Positions 9,706-17,240 of a stretch of 64,000 bases of DNA are shown here, piece by piece. Source of the stretch: CAZDDI01 sp964504195 (GTDB lineage Bacteria; Chloroflexota; Anaerolineae; B4-G1; SLSP01); NCBI GenBank assembly GCA_964504195.1, contig CAZDDI010000004.1:62001-126000 (forward strand), read 5' to 3'. The position numbers and the translations under genes are program-made. The stretch's first letter is position 1; each line of letters starts with the position of its first letter. The notes under the pieces were generated by a model. The model searched no databases, had not been told where the DNA came from, and saw only the letters and a list, made by a program, of their open reading frames with translations.

Positions 9706-9818
9706 ATACATTGCGACTCGGAAGTTTTTTAACAAAGTTTTACAACCTTACTCTAACCACAAAGAGCATTCTGAATAGAAGCCACCATAACTTGACTAGA
9801 AAATATACCCCCCCCCCT

Positions 9819-9847
9819 TTGGAAAATTCCCAAAACTACACTATACT
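9819..9847 (+). promoter_or_regulatory. Promoter for the ECF sigma factor gene
   Basis: TTGGAA (9819-9824), a 17-bp spacer and TATACT (9842-9847) lie about 70 bases before the GTG start. A run of ten C at 9808-9817 directly precedes the -35 and could vary in length by slippage, which would alter spacing to upstream elements. Confidence 0.45.
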
Positions 9848-9917
9848 GCAAGTATCCCGGCGCGCGTGAACCTTTGCGCTTGCACGCGCATGTAACCCTA
9901 TAGAAAGGTAGCCCACT

Positions 9918-10622
9918 GTGGCGGCATCACTCGAACACGGATCGCAACCACTTCTCCAACCGCTTTTGCGGCCGCTTCTGCGACGCTGGCTGGCAGCATT
10001 GCTCACGCACTGCCTCGACCTGGCCTGTCGCCTGGCCTGCTTCGTCACCGGCGATGCTGAGGCGCACCGGCAGGGCATCCCCACCGCAGAGCTCATCCGC
10101 CGCTTCCAGCACGGGCAACCCCGCGCCTTCGAACTGCTCTACGACCGCTACAAGGACTACGTCTACCGGGTCGCTTTCTTCATCACCCGCAACGTCTGCG
10201 AGGCGGAAGACGCCGTGCAGGAGACCTTCATGGATGTACACAAGGCGTTGCCCAACTACGATGTGGCCGGCCCGGCGCGCTTCGAGACCTGGCTGTACCG
10301 GGTCGCCGTGAACCGCTGCAAGATGCGGCTGCGGCGCAAACCCGTCCCCTCGGCGGAATGGGACGAGATCGAAGAGCAGTTGGAGCGCCTCCCGCTGCCC
10401 TCGGAAGAAGAACCCGAAAGCGCCGCGCTGCGCAAGGAACGCGCCCTGGCGCTTTGGCAATCGGTAGATGCGCTGCCGCAGGAGCACCGGGATGTAATCA
10501 TCCTGCGCTACCAGCAAGACCTTTCGTATGACGAAATCGCCCAGGTATTGGGTGTTTCACTGGGAACGGTGAAATCCCGACTCTTCAACGCCCATCGCAA
10601 ACTTAAAGGGGCATTAACGTAA
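9918..10622 (+). CDS. ECF-type RNA polymerase sigma factor with N-terminal extension
   Basis: The core is a standard sigma-70 region 2 (FELLYDRYKDYVYRVAFFITRN and AEDAVQETFMDVHKAL) and region 4 (LPQEHRDVIILRYQQDLSYDEIAQVLGVSLGTVKSRLFNAHRKL). It directs RNA polymerase to a stress or envelope regulon. Starting at the GTG (AAAGG about 10 bases upstream) gives about 50 residues before region 2, including a Leu/Arg-rich amphipathic stretch (QPLLQPLLRPLLRRWLAALL) not found in typical ECF factors. A shorter start is possible, but I see no better ribosome site. The next gene encodes a zinc-type anti-sigma domain, so the pair is very probably a sigma/anti-sigma unit. Confidence 0.92.
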   Translation: MAASLEHGSQPLLQPLLRPLLRRWLAALLTHCLDLACRLACFVTGDAEAHRQGIPTAELIRRFQHGQPRAFELLYDRYKDYVYRVAFFITRNVCEAEDAVQETFMDVHKALPNYDVAGPARFETWLYRVAVNRCKMRLRRKPVPSAEWDEIEEQLERLPLPSEEEPESAALRKERALALWQSVDALPQEHRDVIILRYQQDLSYDEIAQVLGVSLGTVKSRLFNAHRKLKGALT

Positions 10623-10661
10623 TGCGTACTGCGTAATCCGGAATTTTACGCAGTACGCATT
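10621..10661. repeat. Perfect 16-bp inverted repeat between sigma and anti-sigma genes
   Basis: AATGCGTACTGCGTAA (10621-10636) pairs perfectly with TTACGCAGTACGCATT (10646-10661), overlapping the sigma factor stop codon. A further ACGCAGTA follows. It may attenuate transcription into the anti-sigma gene. A related but imperfect copy lies at 27268-27321, before galactokinase. Confidence 0.75.
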
Positions 10662-10690
10662 ACGCAGTATTATCTTGTGCATAGATCACA

Positions 10691-13600
10691 ATGACACCAG
10701 AAACCACCCATAGCACCACTGACCTGCTCGCCTATCTCGATGGCGAATTGAGCGAGCGCGACCAGGCGCGCGTTACCGCGCACCTGGCAACGTGTGCCGC
10801 CTGCGCCGCCGAGCTGGCCCAGCTGCGCGCGCTGCGCGGCGACCTGCGCGCCACGCTCGATGTCGCGCTCGCGCCGGTGCAGCTCTCCCGCGTCGCCGAT
10901 GCCCGCATCCGTGAGGCGCTGCGCCACCGCAACGAGCGCCCCGCCTGGCTGCTCACCTTCTGGCGGCAGCGCGGCCTCACCGTGCAAGCCCTCATGGCCG
11001 TGCTGGTGTTGGCCTTCAGCCTCAACCTCTTCCCCACGCTCCAGGCCGGGCCGGCGCAGCCCAGCACTGCCACCGAAACCGTCGTCCTGAACCAGGAACG
11101 CCTGATCCCCGGCAGCGAGGCCGCCGTGCGCGTCATCGTCCGCTCCGCTGAGAACGCCCTGCCCTTGCTCGGCGCACAGATCACCGTGCTGCTCGCGCCG
11201 CGCGGCGGCGCAGCGCGCCCCGTCTACACCGGCGCGACCGGCGCGGGCGGCACTGCCGACATCGCCTTCACCGTCCCCGCCGACCTTACCGGCGCGGCCA
11301 ACCTCATCATCGAAACGCGCACCCCGGCGGGCCAGGAGCGCATCGTGCGCCCCATCACCATCGCCCGCAGCTATCGCCTCTACCTCAGCAGCGACAAGCC
11401 CGCCTACCGCCCCGGCCAATCCCTCTACGTCCGCGCCCTCGCGCTCGACGCGCTGGATTACCTCCCGCCCACCGGCGCGCAAGTCACGTTCACCTTGCTA
11501 GGACCAGCGCGCCAGCAGCTCTGGCAGACCCAGGCTGCCGTGTCCGAGTTCGGCGCGGCCGATGCCGTTACCGACCTGCCCCTCACCGCGCCCACCGGGA
11601 CGTACACCCTGCGCGTTACGCTCGGCGATACCATCTCCGAGCGCACCCTCACCGTCGGCCAATATCGCCTGCCCGCCTACCAGCTCACCCTCACCCCCGA
11701 CCGCGCCTTCTACCAGCCCGGCGACCGCGTGACCGGCGTACTAGAAGCGGCCTACTTCTTCGGGAAGCCGGTGGCTGCCGCGCAAGTCGTACTACACGGC
11801 GTCGCCGCCGGCAACCAGGCCCTGGATTTGCGCGGCGTCACCGATGCGCAAGGCCGGTTCGCCTTCGCTTTCAATTTGCCCCTTACTTTTGGCGATCCGG
11901 AGCCGCGCACGCCGCAGCCCTTCACGTTGGAAGCGCGCGTCACCGATGTCGTCGGGCAGGTGGAGGGGGTGCGGCACACGCTGCCCGTCGCCGCGCAAGG
12001 CGTGCTGCTGCGCGCCCTGCCGGAGGGCGGCGTGCTCCGCCCCGGCGTCGAGAACACACTCTTCATCCTCGCCGCGCATCCCGACGGCAGCCCCGCCCCG
12101 GCAACGCTGCTCGTGACCCTTGACCGCACCGCGTACACTCTACGCACCGACGCCTACGGCCTCGCCATGCTGACCTTCACCCCCGCGCAGGCCACTACGC
12201 CCATCGCCATCACTGCCCAGGCTGATAGCGGCGCGACCGGCCAGACGCAGCTCACGCTCACCGGCGATACGGCCCAGCAGCAGCTCCTCCTCCGCGCCGA
12301 GCGCGCACTCTACCGCGCTGGCGAAACCCTGCGCGTAGAGGCGCTCACCGCCGGGCTGGATGCGTTGCCCGATCCCACGCTCTACCTTGACATCGCGCGC
12401 GCCGGACAGACCGTTGCCCTGCTCTCCGCGCCGCTCCAGGGTGGGCGGGCCGTGTTCGCGCTCGATCTCGAACCGGGGTGGGTGGGTGCGCTTGAGCTGC
12501 GCGCCTACGCCCTGCTTCCCGATGGCCGCCGGGTGACAGATACCCGCCTGATCGTCGTAGACCCACCCAGCGGCGTGGATGTCGCCATCACCGCCGACGC
12601 GCCCCAGTACCGCCCCGGCGCCACCGCCGCCCTCACCGTGCAAACCACGCTCGCCGCCACCGGCGTCCCCGTGCAGGCCGCGCTGGGGCTGGTCGCCGTG
12701 GATGAATCTGTCTACGCCCTGGATACCCTGCCGCCGGGCTTCGCGCGCGCGTACCTGCTGCTGGAAAAAGACCTGTTCACCCGCGCCGGTAGCGTTCCCG
12801 GCTTCGATGCCGCCGCGCTCCGCGCCAGCGAAGACCTCGCTGCGCGCGCGGCATGGGCCGAGCTGCCCGGCGCAGCAGTGCTGACCACGTCACGGATTAC
12901 CTCGCCCGCGCCCCCTGCACCGCCGCTCTCCCCCGCGCAAGTGCTGGCGCTTACCCTCACGCTCGCGCTACTGGCGATGCTGCTTACCATTGGCATAATC
13001 CGGGGATTGCAACCGGCAGGTGTGTTGCCCCACGCACTGCGCCGCGTCAGCGTGGGCTTTGTGATACTCACTCTGGCCGGATGGCTGGTGTTTGGCCTGC
13101 TCGCCGGGGTGCTCTGGCTGTTGCAAGCCTGGCTGGGGGGGCTAACGCTCCTGAGCCTGCTGGGGACGCTGCTCGCGCTTCCCTGGCTGTGGCTCGTTAT
13201 CGCAGGCTGGCGGCGCGGGGATGCACGCTTGCAAATCACTACCGGCCTCCTGGCGGCTTATCTGGTGTTGCTGATAGGGCTGGTGTGGGCGACGGGGCAA
13301 AACGTCCCCATCAGCGCACTGCTCATCGCGCTGGTCACGCTCAGCTATCTGGCAATCATTGCGACAGTGGCGCTGCTGGGCCAGGGCCTCATCCTCGAAG
13401 GTCAACGCGGGCTGGGCTGGCTCACCACCGCCTTCGCGCTGCTACTCATCGTGGCAGCGTTGGGCTTGCCGCTGATCTCCGGCCTGGCTTCCGACCTGAG
13501 CCGCACGCTGGGACATCCCGCGCTCTACGCCGGGCCGGTGGGATGGATTACTGGCTGTGGCGCACCGGCCACCTACGCGCCAGTAGCGACGGAAGCCCCA

Positions 13601-14194
13601 GCCACCCAAACCCCGCAAGCGACCACAGAAGCGCCTGTGATTGTGCCTACGACAGAGGCCACCCCACCGCCGGCCCCTACCGCTACACCGCTCGCGCCGC
13701 CCGCCGAACCCTGGCCGCTGCGGCAGCTCTTCCCGGAAACGCTCTACTGGCAGCCGCAGGCGCTCACGGATGAGCATGGGCAGCTTGCGTTGACCCTGCC
13801 GCTGGCGGATAACATCACCACCTGGCGCTTCACCGCGCTGGCCTCCACCCGCTCCGGCGACCTGGGCGCAGCGACCTACGATATCGTTGTCTTCCAGGAT
13901 TTCTTCATCGAACTAGCCCTGCCGGACGTTATCCGCGCAGGCGCACCACTCACTGTGACGGCCACGCTCTACAACTTCCTACCGGAAGCGCAGAACGTGC
14001 AGCTGACCCCCACCCCCGCCGATTGGTACACCTTGCTCGCTGCGCCGGAAGCGTTGCGCATTGAAGCGCAAGGCGTGACCACCGCCACACTGCGCATCCG
14101 CCCAGAGCAGGGCGGCACATACACATTGCAAATACACGCCGCTGGCGCACGCATGTCCGATGGTATCGCCGTTCCGGTCACAGTGGAACCCTGA
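10691..14194 (+). CDS. Anti-sigma factor fused to alpha-2-macroglobulin-like ectodomain with internal 7-8 TM block
   Basis: This 1167-residue protein starts with a zinc anti-sigma domain (H31-x3-C35-x2-C38) and a single membrane helix (about 97-115). Next come MG/A2M-type beta domains (for example YLSSDKPAYRPGQSLYVRA and LTPDRAFYQPGDRVTG) up to the MG6-like motif VAVDESVYAL near 667. At about 753-945, where the bait region lies in macroglobulins, there are seven or eight hydrophobic helices, followed by a Thr/Pro linker and an A2M-type domain (LFPETLYWQPQALTDEHGQ near 1013). The protein then ends without a thioester domain; no GCGEQ is present. It probably holds the upstream ECF sigma factor at the membrane and senses something outside. 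The combination is odd, and the end may be a true truncation. Confidence 0.85.
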   Translation: MTPETTHSTTDLLAYLDGELSERDQARVTAHLATCAACAAELAQLRALRGDLRATLDVALAPVQLSRVADARIREALRHRNERPAWLLTFWRQRGLTVQALMAVLVLAFSLNLFPTLQAGPAQPSTATETVVLNQERLIPGSEAAVRVIVRSAENALPLLGAQITVLLAPRGGAARPVYTGATGAGGTADIAFTVPADLTGAANLIIETRTPAGQERIVRPITIARSYRLYLSSDKPAYRPGQSLYVRALALDALDYLPPTGAQVTFTLLGPARQQLWQTQAAVSEFGAADAVTDLPLTAPTGTYTLRVTLGDTISERTLTVGQYRLPAYQLTLTPDRAFYQPGDRVTGVLEAAYFFGKPVAAAQVVLHGVAAGNQALDLRGVTDAQGRFAFAFNLPLTFGDPEPRTPQPFTLEARVTDVVGQVEGVRHTLPVAAQGVLLRALPEGGVLRPGVENTLFILAAHPDGSPAPATLLVTLDRTAYTLRTDAYGLAMLTFTPAQATTPIAITAQADSGATGQTQLTLTGDTAQQQLLLRAERALYRAGETLRVEALTAGLDALPDPTLYLDIARAGQTVALLSAPLQGGRAVFALDLEPGWVGALELRAYALLPDGRRVTDTRLIVVDPPSGVDVAITADAPQYRPGATAALTVQTTLAATGVPVQAALGLVAVDESVYALDTLPPGFARAYLLLEKDLFTRAGSVPGFDAAALRASEDLAARAAWAELPGAAVLTTSRITSPAPPAPPLSPAQVLALTLTLALLAMLLTIGIIRGLQPAGVLPHALRRVSVGFVILTLAGWLVFGLLAGVLWLLQAWLGGLTLLSLLGTLLALPWLWLVIAGWRRGDARLQITTGLLAAYLVLLIGLVWATGQNVPISALLIALVTLSYLAIIATVALLGQGLILEGQRGLGWLTTAFALLLIVAALGLPLISGLASDLSRTLGHPALYAGPVGWITGCGAPATYAPVATEAPATQTPQATTEAPVIVPTTEATPPPAPTATPLAPPAEPWPLRQLFPETLYWQPQALTDEHGQLALTLPLADNITTWRFTALASTRSGDLGAATYDIVVFQDFFIELALPDVIRAGAPLTVTATLYNFLPEAQNVQLTPTPADWYTLLAAPEALRIEAQGVTTATLRIRPEQGGTYTLQIHAAGARMSDGIAVPVTVEP

Positions 14195-14217
14195 TACGCT
14201 GCAAAACGTCTATTCTA

Positions 14218-14365
14218 AGCAGATCACAAATCTGTACTGTGGGCCGTCCGCGAATAGGGCCACAAATACACGAATGAATCTGAAACGGAGTAAATTCGTG
14301 TATTCGTGAACAAATTCGTGGACGGCAGACAAGCCCGTTACCCCAATTCATTAAACCTGTGATCT
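14218..14365. repeat. Nested inverted-repeat region upstream of the Cys-Tyr-Glu gene
   Basis: Outer arms AGATCACA and TGTGATCT flank an inner imperfect palindrome: GCCGTCCGCGAAT and CACAAATACACGAAT on the left, ATTCGTGTATTCGTG and CGTGGACGGC on the right. The inner part belongs to the same family as the palindrome at 31585-31646. No gene is seen in 14195-14430 besides this. Confidence 0.5.
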
Positions 14366-14430
14366 ACTGATTCTGTATTCCGTAGTGCGTATACGTCCAG
14401 AAAATTCGCTGACTCGCAGAGGAGATTATC

Positions 14431-14811
14431 ATGCCCGCTCATACGCCCGTCCCATTGCAAACACGGCTAAAACGCTGGTTGATTTCGGGGTTGGCCTTCA
14501 TCACCAGCGTAGCCTGCACCGTGCTGGGCATTGATCTTGGTCCGCCCACGCCGATGTGCTACGAGGCGCCGGCCTACACCCCCACGCCACAAATCCTATG
14601 TTATGAGCCGACCATACCCCCACCCACACCGGTCAGAGCTACTCACAAGACCGCGCTTCCCAATTTGCCTAAAGCGACCCAAATCGAATGCTACATCATC
14701 TCACCCGAAATTTTGCTCACGCCCACGCCTGAACCGGAGAGCCGCGACGCGCTGCGCGAGCGGCTGCTGGCGGAAGGCCGCTTCCCGGCGGATGTGGCGC
14801 GGGAGTTGTGA
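14431..14811 (+). CDS. Small Cys-Tyr-Glu repeat protein, candidate precursor peptide for the adjacent radical SAM enzyme
   Basis: The 126-residue protein has a basic N-terminus and one hydrophobic segment (about 16-34). It then carries three repeats centred on Cys-Tyr: C43-Y44-E45, C57-Y58-E59 and C87-Y88-I89, the first two 14 residues apart. Each is next to a Pro/Thr-Pro element (PPTPMCYEAP, PTPQILCYEP, IECYIISPE). Another Cys, C29, lies exactly 14 residues before C43. The C-terminus is charged and helical (RDALRERLLAEGRFPADVAREL). AGAGGAGATTATC precedes the ATG, a strong ribosome site. The stop is 2 bases before the ATG of a SPASM radical SAM gene, so translation is coupled. I do not recognise a named family. 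A ribosomally made, radical-SAM-modified peptide is the favoured inference; a plain surface protein with a Pro/Thr linker is the alternative. Confidence 0.7.
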   Translation: MPAHTPVPLQTRLKRWLISGLAFITSVACTVLGIDLGPPTPMCYEAPAYTPTPQILCYEPTIPPPTPVRATHKTALPNLPKATQIECYIISPEILLTPTPEPESRDALRERLLAEGRFPADVAREL

Positions 14812-14813
14812 GG

Positions 14814-15929
14814 ATGGCGTTCAAACGCACCCTGGCTAATTGGAAGCGCCGCCTGGATGCGGAACAGGCGCGACTTACCGGGCGCTGGTCGGCGGAGCTC
14901 GGCCCGCACTTCATCCTGGAACTCACGCCGCGCTGCAATCAGGACTGCCGCTATTGCTACAATGTGTGGAAGCTGCGCCCGGAGCTCGCCGCAGCCCCGC
15001 TCGATGCCGCTGGCTGGTGTGCGCTCATCGCCAAATTGCAGGCCGAGACCGGTTGCACCCGCGTCACATTCTCCGGCGGGGAGCCGCTGCTGCATCCCGG
15101 TTTCCGTGAGATTCTGGCCTTTTGCGCCCAACGTGGCCTGGAAAGCACCCTCATCTCCAACGGCGGGCTGCTGGATGACGCCATGTTGGCTTTGTGCATG
15201 GCGCAGGGCGTGCGGATGTTCGAACTGACGCTGCTGGGGCGGGATGCCGCCACGCATGACGCGCTCACGCGGACGCCGGGTAGCTGGGAGCGCGCGCTGC
15301 AAGCCATGACGCGCCTCTACAAAACCGGGGCGACCTGGTGTGGGGTCTTTGTCGCCACGCGGGACAACATCCACCAAACCCGTGAGACGCTGGAAATGAT
15401 GATCGCGCTGGGCGCCAGCGCACTCATGTTCAACCGGTTCAATCCCGGCGGCGAAGGCTCACGGCATCTGGACTTGATGCCTACGGGGGCGCAGGTGCAG
15501 ACGGCGCTGGGCGTGGTGGACGAACTCGCGGCAACCTACGGGCTGCTGGCTTCGGCCTCGATTCCCATCATGCCATGTCTCATCAACACTACGCCCTATA
15601 CGCACGTTTACTTTGGGTTTTGCGCGGCGGGACGCGAGAACGCCTATCCCACGCTCGGCCCGGATGGGCGCGTGCGTCCGTGCAATCACAGCGCCACGGT
15701 GCTGGGCGATTTTCGCGCACAACCGATGGCAAAAATTCTGGCCTCACCCGCGCTCAAAGCGTTTACCGCAGCCGCGCCGGACATCTGCAAGCCCTGCCCC
15801 GGCCTGGAAACGTGCCGCGCCGGATGTCGCGCCGCAGCGGAAGTCTGTTTCGGCTCAGTGGCACAGCCAGAACCCTGGCTGCGGGAGAACTTCGATCCCG
15901 GCAGGCTTTACAGCGCGGGGAACCGCTGA
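14814..15929 (+). CDS. Radical SAM/SPASM peptide-maturase-like enzyme
   Basis: The radical SAM cluster motif is C41-x3-C45-x2-C48 (CNQDCRYC), followed by the TFSGGEPLLHP element that binds SAM. The C-terminus is a complete seven-cysteine SPASM domain: C270-x14-G-x4-C290, then C325-x2-C328-x5-C334-x3-C338 and C345. SPASM domains hold two further 4Fe-4S clusters and are typical of enzymes that modify ribosomal peptides (PqqE, thioether and cyclophane formers) or proteins such as sulfatases (anSME). I chose the ATG at 14814 rather than the GTG at 14808, which overlaps the previous stop. Its partner is almost certainly the Cys-Tyr-Glu protein just upstream. No peptidase or exporter gene is adjacent. 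The reaction type cannot be told from sequence. Confidence 0.9.
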   Translation: MAFKRTLANWKRRLDAEQARLTGRWSAELGPHFILELTPRCNQDCRYCYNVWKLRPELAAAPLDAAGWCALIAKLQAETGCTRVTFSGGEPLLHPGFREILAFCAQRGLESTLISNGGLLDDAMLALCMAQGVRMFELTLLGRDAATHDALTRTPGSWERALQAMTRLYKTGATWCGVFVATRDNIHQTRETLEMMIALGASALMFNRFNPGGEGSRHLDLMPTGAQVQTALGVVDELAATYGLLASASIPIMPCLINTTPYTHVYFGFCAAGRENAYPTLGPDGRVRPCNHSATVLGDFRAQPMAKILASPALKAFTAAAPDICKPCPGLETCRAGCRAAAEVCFGSVAQPEPWLRENFDPGRLYSAGNR

Positions 15930-16146
15930 AATCAACAGGCTTTCCCCGCATAGCGAACTCTTCGGCAGACTCAGGGGATAAAGCACATCTAAAATCGGTG
16001 CAAACCCGTTTCTATAGGCTTTCTGGTGAACAGATAGCAACCGAGTTACCTGTATAGTTATCGTTACACAATTCATTGTCAGTGCGTGAACTTTTCCCCT
16101 CCTCCGTGCATGTAACCATCAGAATCGCATTCACAGGAGGAGAACG

Positions 16147-17112
16147 ATGCATCGTATATGGCTACTCAGTATATTGGCTTTGGTGATCTTGCTATCCGCT
16201 TGCGGGCAAGCCACACCCCCACCCGTCCGCGCAACGATAGCACCGGCAACGCAAGAGCCTTATGTTGCTGCGACAATGGAAGCACCCCCAGAGATACCGG
16301 CTACTCCCATGCCGACGCCCGTTGGTGATCCGGCGCTCCAACAGGCTCGCAACGCCGGAAGCACCCTGCCAGATACCGACTACCGCGCCAACCGGCTCAT
16401 CATCAAGAACGCCGAAATGATACTGCTGGTGGAAGATACCGATAATGCCATTGACCGGTTGACCCAGATTGCAGGCGATACGGGTGGCTACATTCTCAGC
16501 TCACGGGTCTGGTATCGGGAGTGGCTCGGCACAAACTACAAGTACGCCACGGTTACGCTCAGCGTTCCATCGGGACAGTTCGAGGTAGCGATGCGCCGGT
16601 TGCGCGTCCTAGCACTCCGCGTGCTCGACGAAAACGCCTCCGGGCAGGATGTTACGGATGAGTATGTAGACCTGGAATCGCGCCTGCGCAACCTCCAGGC
16701 TACCCGTGATCGCATCCGCAGCTTCCTGGAACAAGCCGAAAATGTAGAAGAAGCGCTGGAGGTCAACCGGCAACTGGGGGCAGTGGAGGCCGACATCGAG
16801 CAAGTGCAGGGGCGGATGAACTATCTCTTCGACCGGGCGGCCTACTCCACCATCACCGTCTCGCTGGAACCGGATTTACCAGAACCGCCGCCCACACCGA
16901 CGCCGACGCCCACCCCTACACCAACGCCTATACCACCCTGGTCGCCCGCACCCACAGCGGAAGCAGCCGGGAAGACGCTAACCCTGATCTTGCAAGTATT
17001 GGTCGAAATCGGTATCTGGCTCGGTATCGTGATGTTGCCGCTGGTCGGGCCGCCGCTGCTCATCATCTGGGGCATCTGGCGCATCTATCAGCGCAAGTCG
17101 CGCCGCGCGTAA
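16147..17112 (+). CDS. DUF4349 lipoprotein with coiled coil and C-terminal membrane helix
   Basis: A signal peptide with lipobox LLSAC (C19) is followed by a Pro/Thr-rich linker. The DUF4349 core spans about residues 75-245: RLIIKNAEMILLVEDTDNAIDRL, then VTLSVPSGQFEVAMRRLR, then a coiled coil ending in YSTITVSLEPDLPEP. After a second Pro/Thr linker comes a hydrophobic segment (about 277-308) and a basic tail. The protein would therefore be tethered at both ends to the cytoplasmic membrane. An excellent AGGAGGAGAACG ribosome site precedes the ATG. A strong hairpin follows the stop. The function of the family is unknown. Confidence 0.88.
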   Translation: MHRIWLLSILALVILLSACGQATPPPVRATIAPATQEPYVAATMEAPPEIPATPMPTPVGDPALQQARNAGSTLPDTDYRANRLIIKNAEMILLVEDTDNAIDRLTQIAGDTGGYILSSRVWYREWLGTNYKYATVTLSVPSGQFEVAMRRLRVLALRVLDENASGQDVTDEYVDLESRLRNLQATRDRIRSFLEQAENVEEALEVNRQLGAVEADIEQVQGRMNYLFDRAAYSTITVSLEPDLPEPPPTPTPTPTPTPTPIPPWSPAPTAEAAGKTLTLILQVLVEIGIWLGIVMLPLVGPPLLIIWGIWRIYQRKSRRA

Positions 17113-17123
17113 GCGCCAAAGAA

Positions 17124-17156
17124 AGCCCGGCCAGTTTTTAGAAACCTGGCCGGGCT
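17124..17156 (+). terminator. Terminator hairpin after DUF4349 gene
   Basis: AGCCCGGCCAG and CTGGCCGGGCT form an 11-bp perfect stem with an 11-base loop, 12 bases after the stop codon. Confidence 0.75.
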
Positions 17157-17202
17157 GCGTATCTGCCAATGCAAGTCACCCCGTGGATAAATATCCCCAA
17201 AA

Positions 17203-17236
17203 AGACCTGCCAGGTTTCAGAAAACCTGGCAGGTCT
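17203..17236. terminator. Palindromic bidirectional terminator, ACCTGCCAGGTTT family
   Basis: AGACCTGCCAGGTTT and AAACCTGGCAGGTCT form a 15-bp stem with a 4-base loop between two convergent genes, flanked by A-rich and T-rich sequence, so it can stop transcripts in both directions. The same sequence recurs at 61599-61631, also between convergent genes. Confidence 0.8.
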
Positions 17237-17240
17237 GTGT

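Noticed and set aside
14194..14430. Continuation of the macroglobulin protein with a thioester domain after a frameshift
   Set aside because: I read the gap in all frames and found no GCGEQ-like or other macroglobulin sequence; only repeats are present.
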